NCBI GenBank assembly: GCA_963722665.1
Contig: CAVRNW010000001.1
Coordinates: 1 to 64,000 of the forward strand
Length of the DNA: 64,000 nt
Direction of reading: 5' to 3'
DNA from: Site-B1 sp963722665
GTDB taxonomy: Bacteria; Bacteroidota; Bacteroidia; Flavobacteriales; Flavobacteriaceae
Shown here: one piece after another, positions 7,091-18,300 of the stretch
Numbering within the stretch: the first letter of the stretch is position 1
Layout of the letters: the number at the start of each line of letters is the position of its first letter
The notes under the pieces: generated by a model
The model's database searches: none
What the model was told of the DNA's origin: nothing
What the model saw: the letters and a program-made list of their open reading frames with translations, nothing else
Program-made: the position numbers and the translations under genes

Positions 7091-8434
7091 TTAGTTGGCG
7101 TGAGCAAAGTTTCTTCTAAATTCATAGAGAAGCGGAATTCCTCTGGCAATCATCCAGAATGTTATGGCTATAAAAATAGCGTATAGCTTATAGTCCAGGC
7201 TATCTAACCAAAACAATATTGGAATGAAAACTAAAAATGTGGCAAATAATAAGACATTACGAAGGAATTTCATTCTTCCCAGACCTTTGAAAACACTGTC
7301 AAAAATAAAGGCAACTGCACAAATAGGCTGCATGGCTAAAACCAGCCAGAAAACCTTATAAAATTCTTTTAAAACCTCTGGATCTTTGGTAAATAATGTT
7401 CCCAGGGGATAATATAGCAATGCGCCAACTAATGCGAGAATTGCGCCAATTACGATTCCATATCTGATGAGTTTATTGTTTAATCGCATCAATAACTTAT
7501 AATCCTTTGCCCCATAAAGTTTCCCTGACAAAATATTACCGGCACTAGCATAACCATCGATAATAAATGCACTAAGAAACCAAAGGTTAATGGCTATGGT
7601 ATAAGCTGCAATGTACTGTTTCCCATAGCTTGTTGCAAAGGCACTGGCGAAATAGAGTGTAACATTTAAAGCAAGTGTGCGAACAAACAAATTGAGGATC
7701 ATCAATAAAAATTTCTTTATTTCCTTGTTGAAAGGAAAAGTTATTAGCAGTGGTATGCTTGTCTTTTTTAATATAAAATAGATTGCCAGTAAAGCCATCA
7801 ATAATTGAGAAGCAACACTGGCATATGCAGCCCCTTTTATATCCATAGGATCTATATAACCCTCAATACCATATACAAGAATAAAATCCAGAATTATATT
7901 CGCAGCAGCTCCAATAATGGCTATTATCATTGGGTAAAATGTATTTTGTAGCCCCCTAAAAGCCCCAAAAACGGCCATGGTAAATAAAGTGAAAGGGAAT
8001 CCAAACACTCGTATTTTATAATAAACTACACTATAATCTAGAATTAAATCTGATGCATTATAAAGTTTGAATATTTGTTCAGCAAATGGAAAGGTTGCAA
8101 ATATTATTATAATACTTAATGATGTGATGATGAAAATTGCTTGAGCAGGAAGATTTTTTACTTCATCTAGTTTGTTGGCTCCTAAATATTGGGAAACTAT
8201 AGAAGAGATAGCACTTCTGGTTTGTCCCAGCACCCAAATTAACATAGAAATAAATGCTCCAACTATACCAACAGCAGCAAGTGATTCGGTTGCGTTTATA
8301 TCAATATTGCCTATTATGGCAATATCTGTAATAGACAGAATAGGTTCAGACACCCCGGAAATTAGCGCTGGAATTGCCAGTTTACTTATATTTTTAAAGG
8401 ATATGCTTGAGCTCACAATATTAGTTCGTAACAA
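7091..8434 (-). CDS. MATE family efflux transporter (DinF-like)
   Basis: A protein of 447 residues with about 12 predicted membrane spans in two homologous halves. The N-terminal text (ISKLAIPALISGVSEPIL then ITDIAIIGNI) is typical of MATE proteins of the DinF branch. MATE transporters export cationic or other organic compounds using Na+ or H+ gradients. The start MLRTNIVSSS is the first Met; an internal start is possible. The gene is leftward, like its upstream neighbours GNAT and hydrolase, with about 40 bases between it and the GNAT gene, so co-transcription is possible. The substrate is unknown. Confidence 0.85.
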   Translation of the reverse strand: MLRTNIVSSSISFKNISKLAIPALISGVSEPILSITDIAIIGNIDINATESLAAVGIVGAFISMLIWVLGQTRSAISSIVSQYLGANKLDEVKNLPAQAIFIITSLSIIIIFATFPFAEQIFKLYNASDLILDYSVVYYKIRVFGFPFTLFTMAVFGAFRGLQNTFYPMIIAIIGAAANIILDFILVYGIEGYIDPMDIKGAAYASVASQLLMALLAIYFILKKTSIPLLITFPFNKEIKKFLLMILNLFVRTLALNVTLYFASAFATSYGKQYIAAYTIAINLWFLSAFIIDGYASAGNILSGKLYGAKDYKLLMRLNNKLIRYGIVIGAILALVGALLYYPLGTLFTKDPEVLKEFYKVFWLVLAMQPICAVAFIFDSVFKGLGRMKFLRNVLLFATFLVFIPILFWLDSLDYKLYAIFIAITFWMIARGIPLLYEFRRNFAHAN

Positions 8435-8474
8435 TGAAAAGGATACTCACTTTGTTTAGGGAAATATATATCTC

Positions 8475-8915
8475 CTAGTTTTTTATAGCCACGAAGTTCG
8501 TAAAATAATTGGTTTCTTTTGTTTTGTGAGAAAAGGTATCTAATCTTATGGATATATAATTATTTTCTATTGCAAACTGTTCGGCGTAGTCCATTAATTG
8601 TTGAGCAGAACCTTGTCCTTGATAAACAGGATGAATAGCCAGACGATGGATATAAATGTTATTTTCATTTTTTGTAAGCCATTTAACATCTTCATACTCC
8701 TTATCCATTAAAACAGAAATGGCTACACAACCAACAATAATATTATTAATTTCAAGAACATATAGTTCATTCCTTTTGACATCGTTTTCAAAAGCAGTGC
8801 TATTCGGATAATGATCATTCCATTGATAAATATCATCATCAACCATCTTTTTTGCACATGCTTTTGTGATAATTAGAATGCTATCGATGTCGGATAGAGT
8901 TCCTTTTCTAATCAT
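8475..8915 (-). CDS. GNAT family N-acetyltransferase
   Basis: A protein of 146 residues with the GNAT core. Beta strands precede the acetyl-CoA motif A (LAIHPVYQGQGSAQQLMDYA, with Q-x-x-Q-G-S in place of the canonical R/Q-x-x-G-x-A). The C-terminal TNYFTNFVAIKN is a form of the usual N-x-x-x-x-x-Y-x-x-x-G end. It starts 3 bases after the stop of the hydrolase gene, so the two are almost certainly one transcript. The substrate amine is unknown. Confidence 0.83.
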   Translation of the reverse strand: MIRKGTLSDIDSILIITKACAKKMVDDDIYQWNDHYPNSTAFENDVKRNELYVLEINNIIVGCVAISVLMDKEYEDVKWLTKNENNIYIHRLAIHPVYQGQGSAQQLMDYAEQFAIENNYISIRLDTFSHKTKETNYFTNFVAIKN

Positions 8916-8918
8916 TTT

Positions 8919-9764
8919 TTAATTAGAATTAATAAAAGATAAAATGGATTTCACTACTAATTTCAATTCTTTGGACAGCCTTTTAAATTTCCATGGATGT
9001 TGGGTGCCAAAAACATGGTTCGCACCTTCAATTATTTTTAACTTGCTTTTAGGATTCCATTTATGCAGATTTTTCGCTTCGTCAATTGAAACGGAAGTGT
9101 CATTATCTCCATGAATAATAAGATGAGGTATCTTTAAATTGGAAGTTGCTCGCTTTATATCAAGACGCTCTTTATTTTGTTCAAAATCCTCAAAGAACTG
9201 ATAAAAATGAGGCATATTTTGTTTTGTCCTACCATTTATTACGTAGTAAACTCCATCTTTTTTCCATGTATCAAAAGCTTCACCTTTAGGGAAACGGTTT
9301 TCATAATCACATACTCCAGCTAACGAAACTACATTTGTTATTCGCGAATCTTCCTCTGCTTTAATAGTGACAATTCCACCACCGCGACTGTGGCCCAGTA
9401 AAGTAATGTTTGAGGTGTCGAAGTTTTTATTGGAGTTGTAATTTTCAATAGACCAATTAATAACAGAATCAAGATCATCAAGTTCTTTTGTGTAATTATT
9501 GTTCCCAAAAGCTTCTAAATCAGGAAAATCTATAGGTTGCTCAATAGTTCCTCCGTTAAAAGAGAAATTGAACTTGATAAAACAAAATCCGTTTTTTGCG
9601 AATTCCTGACCCATTTGGTTCCAGGCTCCCCAATCTTTAAAGCCTTTATATCCATGACAGAACAGTATGACGGGCTTAGGAGTATTATTTTTTTGGTAAT
9701 AGATGTCAGTCAATATTGGCCTACCATGGCTCCCTGGTATAATAATGTTATTTGTTATATTCAT
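8919..9764 (-). CDS. Alpha/beta hydrolase (dienelactone hydrolase/prolyl oligopeptidase type)
   Basis: A protein of 281 residues with a complete alpha/beta-hydrolase triad. The nucleophile is Ser126 in G-H-S-R-G-G-G. The acid is in I-I-H-G-D-N-D-T-S and the His in E-G-A-N-H-V-F-G. The oxyanion region is C-H-G-Y-K-G-F near 37-42. No signal peptide is seen, so it is predicted cytosolic. Its start codon abuts the stop of the AddB-like nuclease gene upstream, and the GNAT gene follows by 3 bases, giving a leftward run of three genes. The substrate is unknown. Confidence 0.84.
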   Translation of the reverse strand: MNITNNIIIPGSHGRPILTDIYYQKNNTPKPVILFCHGYKGFKDWGAWNQMGQEFAKNGFCFIKFNFSFNGGTIEQPIDFPDLEAFGNNNYTKELDDLDSVINWSIENYNSNKNFDTSNITLLGHSRGGGIVTIKAEEDSRITNVVSLAGVCDYENRFPKGEAFDTWKKDGVYYVINGRTKQNMPHFYQFFEDFEQNKERLDIKRATSNLKIPHLIIHGDNDTSVSIDEAKNLHKWNPKSKLKIIEGANHVFGTQHPWKFKRLSKELKLVVKSILSFINSN

Positions 9765-12527
9765 TTAAACATCTTTTTCAATAAAATCAACCTCAGGATT
9801 GCAGATCTCTAAAATTAATTTTTTTAGTTCAACAAAATAATTGTCTAAAATTTCTTGAGTTATGTTTGAATCTTTATTACGGCTATTTTTAGAGTCTTTT
9901 TTAGAAAATTTTAAAAAACCATTATTTAGGTTTTTAAATGAAATGACACCAGCTTCCACAGGAGTTGTAAATTGCATTTTTCTATTCATTAAATAAGCAT
10001 ACGATAATATTTGATGCGGTTTGCTGTATCTGTCATAGTCAGAATTTATATCTTCCCAATCAACAACATTTACTTTACTCTCATCTACTTTGCCTGTTTT
10101 ATAGTCTATGATCCTTATTGTCCCATTGAATTCATCAACTCTGTCTATTTTTCCTGTTAAATAAACTGGAAAGTCAAGTTCCGGAATATCTAATTGTATC
10201 TTATTATCTTCTGATTCAATCTCCAGAATTTTAATTTGATTCCCTTGTTTTAAAGTTTCAATTTCCAGATCTATAAAATTTATAATATAGCGTTTGGCAA
10301 TTTCAAAGATAATGAGGTTTTTGCCGCTTTTCAGATCACCTTCTTTATAAAATTCTTTAAAATAGTGAGTAATCGTTTTCTCAATTTTTGATTTTAATGT
10401 TTTTAAGTCATCTACAGTTAAGTATTTGCCCTTCAAAGGCTCATAAAAAACTTCTAAGGTTTTATGGATCACAGTACCCAAGGTATTTAATGCCACGGTT
10501 TCTTCTACGTCTTCATATTGTGAAACTTTTAATATTTTTCTATAATAGAATTCAACTGGGTTTCTGATATAACTTGTTAATGATGAAGGCGAAAACCCTT
10601 TTTCTGCAACTTCCCTTATTTTAACCATCACAGCATCTGTTTTATTTATTTTATTGGGAGTTATGTTAAATGAAGGAACGTTAGGAGAAACAAGAATATG
10701 TTTTATTTTATGAATTCCCTCAACTTCCAGTTGGGTTATAAATCGGCTTTTCTCTCCTCCTTTAAATGCATCAGGCTCAGTGTTATAAAGGATATAAACA
10801 TTTTTAGCCCGTTGTATTAATCTAAAAAAGTGATAGGAATATACAGCATCTTTTTCCTTAAATGTTGGCAGGCCATTTTCTATTTTGACATCAAAAGGAA
10901 TAAAAGAATTGCCTTTTTTTCCAGACGGTAGGATGCCTTCATTAACAGAGGAGATAATAACAGTCTCAAAATCTAATACTCTGGATTCAAGCATGCCCAT
11001 TAACTGGAGACCTTGCAATGGCTCACCTTTAAAATCTAAATTCTCGTTACTTAATAACTCCATATAAACAGTGTAAAGAGTCTTTATATCTAAAACAAAG
11101 TTATAATTGCTAATCAAGTTTTTGAGCTGATTAAAAACCTCATAAAAACGGAATAAATATTCCAGAGATAATAGGTTTCCCCTTTTATCTAGAGATAAAT
11201 GTGTTTTAATTTTTAGAATCAGTTTCAAAAAATTGTTAACAGCTATTGATGGGTCATTACGCCAGCTATAAAATAGGAGAGTGATTAATTCAGATTTTTC
11301 CGGAGCCAGTTTTATTAATCTATCCAGTGAAACGTATATTAAATTGTTAGTTTGGATATAATCAATGATTACTTTTATATAATCTGTTTTATTTTCAACA
11401 AATAGAGGTCTTAAAAATTGATGAGTTAGAATTTCTTGAATGACCTTATTATAAATCCCTCCTTTTTGCTCATTTTTATGATGCAATAACAAGCTTTCAA
11501 AAAGAGTAGATAAAGGAGTAGCTCTCAAAGGAAGTCCCATAGTAATATTGAGGGCTTTAACGCTCTCGGGTAATGAATTTATTACAGGAGCTAACAGTGT
11601 TTCATCTCCTAGAATAAGAGCTGTTTTAAATAGATCAGGATCTTCTTTATTTAATTTATCAAGAAGAGTTCCCATATATTTAGCCTGCCCCACATTTTTT
11701 GGAATTCCTATGACTTTAATATTTTTTGGTTTGGAGTAATTATCACTTATCCAATTAAAAGGATTTTTAGAAAAATATTTCCAGTTATTTCTATGTTGTC
11801 GTGCAAATAATCCGGCGTCATGAATTGGACTATTTATAAAATACTCATCAACATCCCAATAGATATTAGCTAAGTTATTTTGTAATAATTCCTGAATAAT
11901 TATTTCTTCAGCGGAATTCAATGCATTGAAGCCTAAAAATACATGTTGTTTTGTGGAATTGCTCTGAATATAATTTTCCAAATTTTCAACGGCTTCTCTA
12001 TAAATTAGCCCTTGATACCCAATCTTATTTTGTTTTAATGTTTCCGAAAACAGGTTGTATAAGGAATAAAGTTTTTTCCAAAATGACAGATAATTTTTTA
12101 CCAGTTCGGTTTGTTCTGTAACCAAAGACCAATGTTCAATATCTTTAATTTCACTTAGATAATTAAAGATCTTTTCCGGGTCAATTAAAAACCGATCTAT
12201 TTCATTAAAGTCCTGTAATAAGATTTGGGCCCATTTAGAAAAAGAATCAAATCCTTCAATTTCCCGGCCCTTTTCTAATTTAGAATAAACACTGTAAAAC
12301 TCGAACAGCAGTTGAATATTTGGAATTTTTCTTAATTGGGATAGCTCTTCTATAAATTCTTCAATACTTATAATTTCAGGAGCAAAAATGGATTTATCAA
12401 GAGATTTGCTTAATTCATATTTTAGAAAAATACCAGCACGTTTGTTGGGAAGGATAAATGTGAGTTCAGAGATTTCTTGATCTCTTGATTTTAAATCAGT
12501 AAGGACTTCAGAAATAAAACTTATCAT
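9765..12527 (-). CDS. AddB-like PD-(D/E)XK nuclease/helicase-fold subunit
   Basis: A protein of 920 residues resembling the Bacteroidota AddB-like partner of a RecBCD/AddAB double-strand-break repair enzyme. The N-terminal text (TFILPNKRAGIFLKYEL) matches an inactivated helicase fold. The C-terminal third holds a nuclease domain with G-K-I-D-R-V-D and I-D-Y-K-T-G (about residues 785-805), the PD-(D/E)XK signature. The cysteines that bind the iron-sulfur cluster in Bacillus AddB are not evident around the SSLTSYIRNPVEFYY motif. The AddA-like helicase is encoded at 15325-18465 on the same strand, separated by ompA and kbl. It is followed immediately by the hydrolase gene. Confidence 0.85.
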   Translation of the reverse strand: MISFISEVLTDLKSRDQEISELTFILPNKRAGIFLKYELSKSLDKSIFAPEIISIEEFIEELSQLRKIPNIQLLFEFYSVYSKLEKGREIEGFDSFSKWAQILLQDFNEIDRFLIDPEKIFNYLSEIKDIEHWSLVTEQTELVKNYLSFWKKLYSLYNLFSETLKQNKIGYQGLIYREAVENLENYIQSNSTKQHVFLGFNALNSAEEIIIQELLQNNLANIYWDVDEYFINSPIHDAGLFARQHRNNWKYFSKNPFNWISDNYSKPKNIKVIGIPKNVGQAKYMGTLLDKLNKEDPDLFKTALILGDETLLAPVINSLPESVKALNITMGLPLRATPLSTLFESLLLHHKNEQKGGIYNKVIQEILTHQFLRPLFVENKTDYIKVIIDYIQTNNLIYVSLDRLIKLAPEKSELITLLFYSWRNDPSIAVNNFLKLILKIKTHLSLDKRGNLLSLEYLFRFYEVFNQLKNLISNYNFVLDIKTLYTVYMELLSNENLDFKGEPLQGLQLMGMLESRVLDFETVIISSVNEGILPSGKKGNSFIPFDVKIENGLPTFKEKDAVYSYHFFRLIQRAKNVYILYNTEPDAFKGGEKSRFITQLEVEGIHKIKHILVSPNVPSFNITPNKINKTDAVMVKIREVAEKGFSPSSLTSYIRNPVEFYYRKILKVSQYEDVEETVALNTLGTVIHKTLEVFYEPLKGKYLTVDDLKTLKSKIEKTITHYFKEFYKEGDLKSGKNLIIFEIAKRYIINFIDLEIETLKQGNQIKILEIESEDNKIQLDIPELDFPVYLTGKIDRVDEFNGTIRIIDYKTGKVDESKVNVVDWEDINSDYDRYSKPHQILSYAYLMNRKMQFTTPVEAGVISFKNLNNGFLKFSKKDSKNSRNKDSNITQEILDNYFVELKKLILEICNPEVDFIEKDV

Positions 12528-12538
12528 TGAATAAAAAT

Positions 12539-12571
12539 AAAAAACGCTTCGGATATCCGAAGCGTTTTTTT
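12539..12571 (-). terminator. Rho-independent terminator after the OmpA gene
   Basis: A perfect palindrome, AACGCTTCGGAT/ATCCGAAGCGTT, flanked by A and T runs on both sides, lies between the ompA-type gene and the AddB-like gene. Read leftwards it ends the ompA transcript, so the nuclease gene needs its own promoter. Confidence 0.85.
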
Positions 12572-12597
12572 AATATTTAAATTTTAGCTTTACTTAA

Positions 12598-13968
12598 TTA
12601 CTTTTTAAGTTTTACTTCAACACGTCTGTTATTTTTCTTACCAGCTCTTGTCGCGTTAGTATCGATTGGATAATCTTCACCAAATCCGATAGCAGTTAAT
12701 CTTGCTGAATCAATACCATTCTCAACTAGATATGCCATAACAGCATTTGCTCTAGAATCTGACAATCCTTGGTTAAGAGTTTTGCTACCGTCACTATCAG
12801 TATGACCTTCAATTGTGAAATTAGCTTGTGGATACTCTTTCAAGATAGCAGTGATCGCTTGTAAAACAGGCATTGTAGCTTTTTGGAAAGATGCCTTACC
12901 TGAGTCAAATAAGATAGTTTTGGCATAGCTATTTAAAGTAGCCATTACTTCAGGAGTTGGAACAACTTCAGGGCAACCATTATTAGCAACAGTTCCAGGT
13001 TCGTTAGGACACTTATCGTCTTTGTCTAGAACACCATCTTTATCAGTATCAGCCCAAGGACAACCATCGTTTGCTGCTGGACCTGCTTCTTTAGGACACT
13101 TATCTTTAGCGTCAGTTACTCCATCACCGTCAGCATCTGGACAACCTTTAAGAGCTTTTAAACCAGCAACTGTAGGACAATCATCATTTTTATCAATAAC
13201 ACCGTCACCGTCAGTATCAGGACAACCGTTGAACTCAGCTTTACCAGCTGCGTTAGGACAATCATCTTTACTATCTTCGATACCATCACCGTCAGCATCA
13301 GGACAACCATTGAAGGCTTCTAAACCGAATACTTCCGGACATGCATCTTTAGTGTCATATATACCGTCACCATCTGTATCTTTTCCACCGAAGTTAACAG
13401 CTAATCCAAGAGTGTGTTGGAAATGTTTTGGTAAATAATCTTCAAATGAATGTTTGTAAGTAGATTGAAGACCTATAGCAATATTTTCTGTAAACCAGAA
13501 ATTTAAACCTAAAGATCCATTCAATGTACCTGCGCCTATGTCATCAACCCAAGTGTAACCACCACCTACTCCAAGAACAGGCTCAAGTTTTTTAGAGTTA
13601 ATAGCATCAGCAAATGAATATTTTACTGCACCATCTATAGCATAATATGATAAATCATTAGCAGCAGCATCACCAATTTTATCAATCTTGTTGATAGAAC
13701 CTCCAACGGCTAGTGAAAAATTATCATTTAAATACTTGGAAACAGAAATTGTTGACAAAGAAGGCAGAATGTTGTAATGATCAGCGACATTAAAATACTC
13801 ATCAAAATATCCTCCTAATGGAGCATCTTCACCAGTTGGGTATATGTCAACTGCATTTACTCCAAAACTTATTTGCCATGGATTGTTCTCGTTTTGTGCA
13901 TTAACGTTACTTAAACCGAACATTAGTAAAGTAACTAATAATAATCTGCTAAGATTTTTCATATTCAA
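12598..13968 (-). CDS. OmpA family outer membrane protein with thrombospondin type 3 repeats
   Basis: A protein of 456 residues. It has a signal peptide (MNMKNLSRLLLVTLLMFGL, cleavage after NVNA) and an N-terminal beta-barrel of about 180 residues. Five calcium-binding TSP3 repeats follow (D-x-D-G-D-G ... D-x-C-P, about residues 196-335). The C-terminal OmpA peptidoglycan-binding domain has ILFDSGKASF, IEGHTDSDG and GKKNNRRVEV. It would anchor the outer membrane to the cell wall and is typically abundant in flavobacteria. A candidate -7 box lies upstream at 14031-14038 and a strong terminator lies downstream. The open frame on the opposite strand (13022-13438) is an artefact of the repeats. 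Confidence 0.95.
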   Translation of the reverse strand: MNMKNLSRLLLVTLLMFGLSNVNAQNENNPWQISFGVNAVDIYPTGEDAPLGGYFDEYFNVADHYNILPSLSTISVSKYLNDNFSLAVGGSINKIDKIGDAAANDLSYYAIDGAVKYSFADAINSKKLEPVLGVGGGYTWVDDIGAGTLNGSLGLNFWFTENIAIGLQSTYKHSFEDYLPKHFQHTLGLAVNFGGKDTDGDGIYDTKDACPEVFGLEAFNGCPDADGDGIEDSKDDCPNAAGKAEFNGCPDTDGDGVIDKNDDCPTVAGLKALKGCPDADGDGVTDAKDKCPKEAGPAANDGCPWADTDKDGVLDKDDKCPNEPGTVANNGCPEVVPTPEVMATLNSYAKTILFDSGKASFQKATMPVLQAITAILKEYPQANFTIEGHTDSDGSKTLNQGLSDSRANAVMAYLVENGIDSARLTAIGFGEDYPIDTNATRAGKKNNRRVEVKLKK

Positions 13969-14030
13969 AAAATTTATTTTTAAGTGTTAATTATGGACAA
14001 AAATAAGTTGTTATATCTTATTAACAAAGA

Positions 14031-14038
14031 CAAATATA
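14031..14038 (-). promoter_or_regulatory. Putative -7 promoter box for the OmpA gene
   Basis: Read on the reverse strand this is TATATTTG, an exact match to TAnnTTTG, 63 bases upstream of the ompA start. No clear TTTG is found at the -33 position. A long leader of about 50 bases would follow. Confidence 0.45.
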
Positions 14039-14085
14039 GAAAAATATTGTAAAAACATTGTTTTAAACACTGTAAACAGTGGATT

Positions 14086-15280
14086 TTATATAATATTTAA
14101 TGCCTTTCCGACCTTTTTAAAGGCCGAAATAGCCATATTCAATTGTTGTTGATCATGTGCCGCCGACAATTGTACGCGAATCCTTGCCTTTTCCCTTGGA
14201 ACAACAGGAAAAAAGAAGCCAATAACATATATTCCTTCTTTAAGAAGCATTTTTGCCATTTTTTGAGCTAGTTTGGCATCGTAAAGCATAACAGGGACAA
14301 TAGCCGAATCCCCATCAATTATATCAAACCCCGCTTCTTTCATACCTTTTTTAAAATAATTTGTATTCCATTCTAATTTATCGCGTAAGGAAGTATCGTT
14401 TTTAAGCATATCAAAAACTTTAATTGATGCTCCAACAATGGCCGGCGCTAAAGAGTTTGAAAATAAATAAGGTCTGGATCGCTGACGAAGCATTTCAATA
14501 ATTTCTTTTTTCCCTGTAGTATAACCTCCCATAGCCCCTCCCAAGAGCTTTGCCAAGTGTTCCAGTAATAATGTCAATCTGCCCCATAACACCTTTTTCT
14601 TCTAAGGTTCCTCTTCCTGTTTTACCAATGAATCCTGCTGAATGGCACTCATCGATCATTACTAAAGAATCATATTTATCGGCCAATGCACAAATTTTAT
14701 CTAATGGCGCCACTATTCCATCCATTGAGAATACTCCATCTGTTACAATAATTTTAAACCTGGCGTCATTTTTATTCGCTTCAATTAATTGTTTTTCCAA
14801 ATCCTGCATATCACTGTTTTGATACCTGTAACGCGCCGCTTTACACAATCTAACGCCATCAATTATTGAAGCGTGATTAAGAGAATCAGAAATAATGGCA
14901 TCTTCTGCCCCAAAAAGTGGTTCAAAAACTCCACCATTTGCATCAAATGCTGCTGCATATAAAATAGTGTCCTCTGTGCCATAAAATTCAGCTATTTTAT
15001 GTTCCAATTCTTTATGAATGTCCTGAGTGCCACAAATAAAGCGAACAGACGACATTCCAAAACCATGTGTATCCATAGTGTCCTTGGCGGCTTGTATAAC
15101 ATCTGGGTGAGATGATAGCCCAAGATAGTTGTTTGCACAAAAGTTTAAAACGGTCTCGCCTGTTGTAAGTGTAATTTCGGTACCCTGAGGAGAAGATATT
15201 ATGCGCTCTTCTTTAAAAAGCCCGCTGTTTTTTATGTCTTTAAGCTCTTCCTTTAAGTGATTTTTTAATTTACTATACAT
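14086..15280 (-). CDS. kbl: Glycine C-acetyltransferase (2-amino-3-ketobutyrate CoA ligase), frameshifted
   Basis: Two overlapping frames together encode the ~397-residue PLP enzyme that joins glycine and acetyl-CoA, or cleaves 2-amino-3-ketobutyrate, in threonine catabolism. The N-terminal part (MYSKLKNHLK... FCANNYLGLSSHPDV, MIDECHSAGF, IITGTLGKALG) is in the first frame. The C-terminal part (GAMGGYTTGKKE, SRPYLFSNSLAP, RIRVQLSAAH) is in the second. The break is in the G-rich run complementary to 14535-14542, exactly where the sequence should read KALG-GAMGG, and one extra G explains it. The PLP lysine is in T-L-G-K-A-L-G. Nothing else looks degraded, so a homopolymer error is as likely as a mutation. 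Confidence 0.85.
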
Positions 15281-15324
15281 CTTTGAAATATTTTATACAA
15301 ATTTAGTGGGTTTGCAAACAATAA

Positions 15325-18300
15325 TCAGCACTCAACAACTGTTATATTTTCATTTGTGTAAATAAGTATTTTTTTAATTGTTTTATAGCCTATTTGATTC
15401 AATGCTTCTTGATAATCGTTTAGCTGTTCTTGGTATTTAGGATTGGGAAGACCAGTTTTATAATCAATGAGTATGGCTGTATTATTTTTATTGATCACTA
15501 CTCTATCAGGCCGAAATATTTTCCCTTCACTAGTGATGATTTCTCTTTCATTATAGGAGGTTTGATCTTGAGTATAATAATCTATTAAATTTGGATGGGA
15601 AACAATATTCATTACCGTCTCATGCAATTCTTTTTTTTGAGCATTATTGATTATTCCATTATTTAAATGATCTTGAAGTACATAGGATACATCTTTTGGA
15701 GTATAAATGTTTGACATTATTTGATGTATAAGATTTCCTCGTTCGATAGCCTCTTTTTGTCTGGTGTCCCAAAGCAAACCTGAATTGGTAATAACATTAA
15801 TATTGTGAGAACTTGCAGATGTTGAAATGAATTCTTCCTGAATGATTGAACTCACTGTTTGCTCCTTTCTTTTTAGTTGTTTTTTTGTCCCGATAGCTAT
15901 CGGGGTGCCAAATGAGAAATGCAATTTACTATCATCCCATGAACCTATCGACTTAATGTAATTAATTATGAGTCCCGAATACGATTTCAGGTTTTCGTCA
16001 CCTTTTGAATTAATATCATTTTTACCAATAATGTATAATTGCTCAATAGCTCTTGTTAAGGCAACATATAGGAGGTTGACATTGTCTAATTCTAATTCAG
16101 CCTGATGATCATGATATATTTCAGATCCATATTGGCTATAAGCTTCAATGTCTTTATTTAAATTTATAAAGGTTTCGCTGAATCCGTTATATTCATCGGG
16201 ATCTATTTTAAACCAGCATTTAGATTCTTTTTCTTTGTAAATATCCAAATCTGCAAAAGGAAATATTACAATAGGAAATTCCAATCCTTTAGCCTTATGG
16301 ATGGTCATTATTTGGACCGCATTCTGACCTTCCGGAGAAACAATGCTCAATTTGTCCTTTTTTGTATCCCAATAGTTAAGAAATCCAATAAAACTGGGTT
16401 GTTTTCCCTGAGAGTAGTTTAACACTTCGTCTAAAAAGAATTGAATATATGCATCGGCTTTTTTTACAAGGTTAAAAGTTCTTAAAACATACTCAACAGA
16501 TTCGTAAATTGACAAATGCTTAAACTTGACAAAATCAAATTCTTGTAATTCTTTAAAAAAAGAGGTAGGATCCAATTTGATAAAAGTTTCAAAAAAATCA
16601 TGTTTATTCTTAATATCTCTCGAATTAGCTATGTAATTTAATATTTCAACTTTCAATTCATAATTGTCAGGATGGATCGTTAATCGCATAACATTAATGA
16701 TGAAACGAATCTCGGGTGAGCGGTCCAAAAGTAAAGTCTCTGATGAAATGATAGGAATACCTTGATTGCTCAGGACATCGGCAATTGCAATTCCCTCTAA
16801 ACCTTTTCTTACTAGAATACAGATATCCTTAAGTTCATAGCCGAGATTTAATATAGTTTGAATAGTCTCTAAAACTTTTAAACTATATACTTCATTTCGA
16901 TCATCTTCCTTATTAATATCCAATAAAGTGATATCAACTAAACCATCATATTTGTTATCAGATTCTTGACGGCATTTGGAATAAATAGTCGCATATTCAG
17001 GATTGTCAAATACAATACCAGATAAATATTTAAAAAAGACGTTGTTAAAGTTGACAATCTGTTTACAACTTCTATAATTTACCGGAAGATCCTTGACCTT
17101 TTGTTTGACAGGAAATGGTTGATCCTTTTCATTAAAAAGAGCAATGAATTGTTCCGCTTTACCTCCTCGCCATCTGTAGATCGCTTGTTTTGCATCACCT
17201 ACTATCATTGCGGAACCTTTTTCTGACGATAAGGAGTTTTCTAGCAACGGAATCAAATTGAACCATTGCAGCTCAGAAGTATCCTGGAATTCATCAATAA
17301 AATAGTGCTTGTATTTCTCCCCAATACGTTCATAAATAAAAGGTATAGGTTGATTTTTAATTTCATTGCTTATAATGGAATTGAATTCTGAGATCAATAA
17401 TATATTCTGCTCCTCTTTTATAAGATTTAATTCTTTATTAATTGCATTCAAAACAGTCAACGGAGTTAAATTCTGATAAATATTTTTCAAGAATTTATAT
17501 TCGAAAACCAGCAGTTTAATGCTTAAAAAAGATGATTCTATTTGTGGCAAAATATTATCAATAGCGGAGGCTTTATCTGCAGGAAGAGTTTTAGTATAAA
17601 TATTTTTATTTTCAGCTAAATTATTTTCAAGCTGATTATCATAAATCCTGTTAAGATCTAAAGAAGCTATTTTTTTAAAATGATTTGGAAGTGTACTTCT
17701 TGAAAAATCACTGTGCGTCAATCCAGACACCTCAATTAGGGTTAGTATAGTTTTCGCTTTATCAATTATTTTTAACTCTAAAACTGATGTTTTTTCAAGC
17801 ACATTTTTTCTTAGTAATTTAAAATCAGCAAGAGATTTTAATTCTAAATTGTCAAGGTGTGCAACATGGTTTTCATTGACTAAAAGTTTAGCAACTCTGT
17901 TGAGGTCAAAACTAATATCCCAGCTTTTGTCATCATCTGTTTTTTCCAGGGCAAATTCCACTAAAATTTTTGTCAATTCTTTATTGAACCCAGTCTTGGA
18001 GATTAGATTGTCTACGGCTTGATTAAGTAATCTGTCTGTATCCAGATCAACTTCAAAATTCTGTGGCAGTTTTAAATCGTGGGCAAAAGTTCTGATTATT
18101 TTATGATTAAATCTGTCGATTGTACTAATATCAAAGGCCCCATAATTGTGAAGGATGGTTTCAAGGATCTTTTTTGATTTATTGTGGACTAAATCCTTGT
18201 TCATATTTAGATCTTTACATATATCTAAAAACATACTGTGAGGCTTTTCAAGAATGTCTTTATCAGAAAATAATTTTAACATCTCAAGGATACGTTCTTT

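Noticed and set aside
13022..13438. A 138-codon forward open frame within the ompA-type gene
   Set aside because: It lies antisense to the TSP3 repeats; its repetitive Ser/Pro text simply mirrors the repeated codons of the real gene.
14495..14592. Programmed frameshifting to express kbl as one protein
   Set aside because: There is no slippery heptamer plus structure of known type, and a single extra G in a G run is a simpler explanation.
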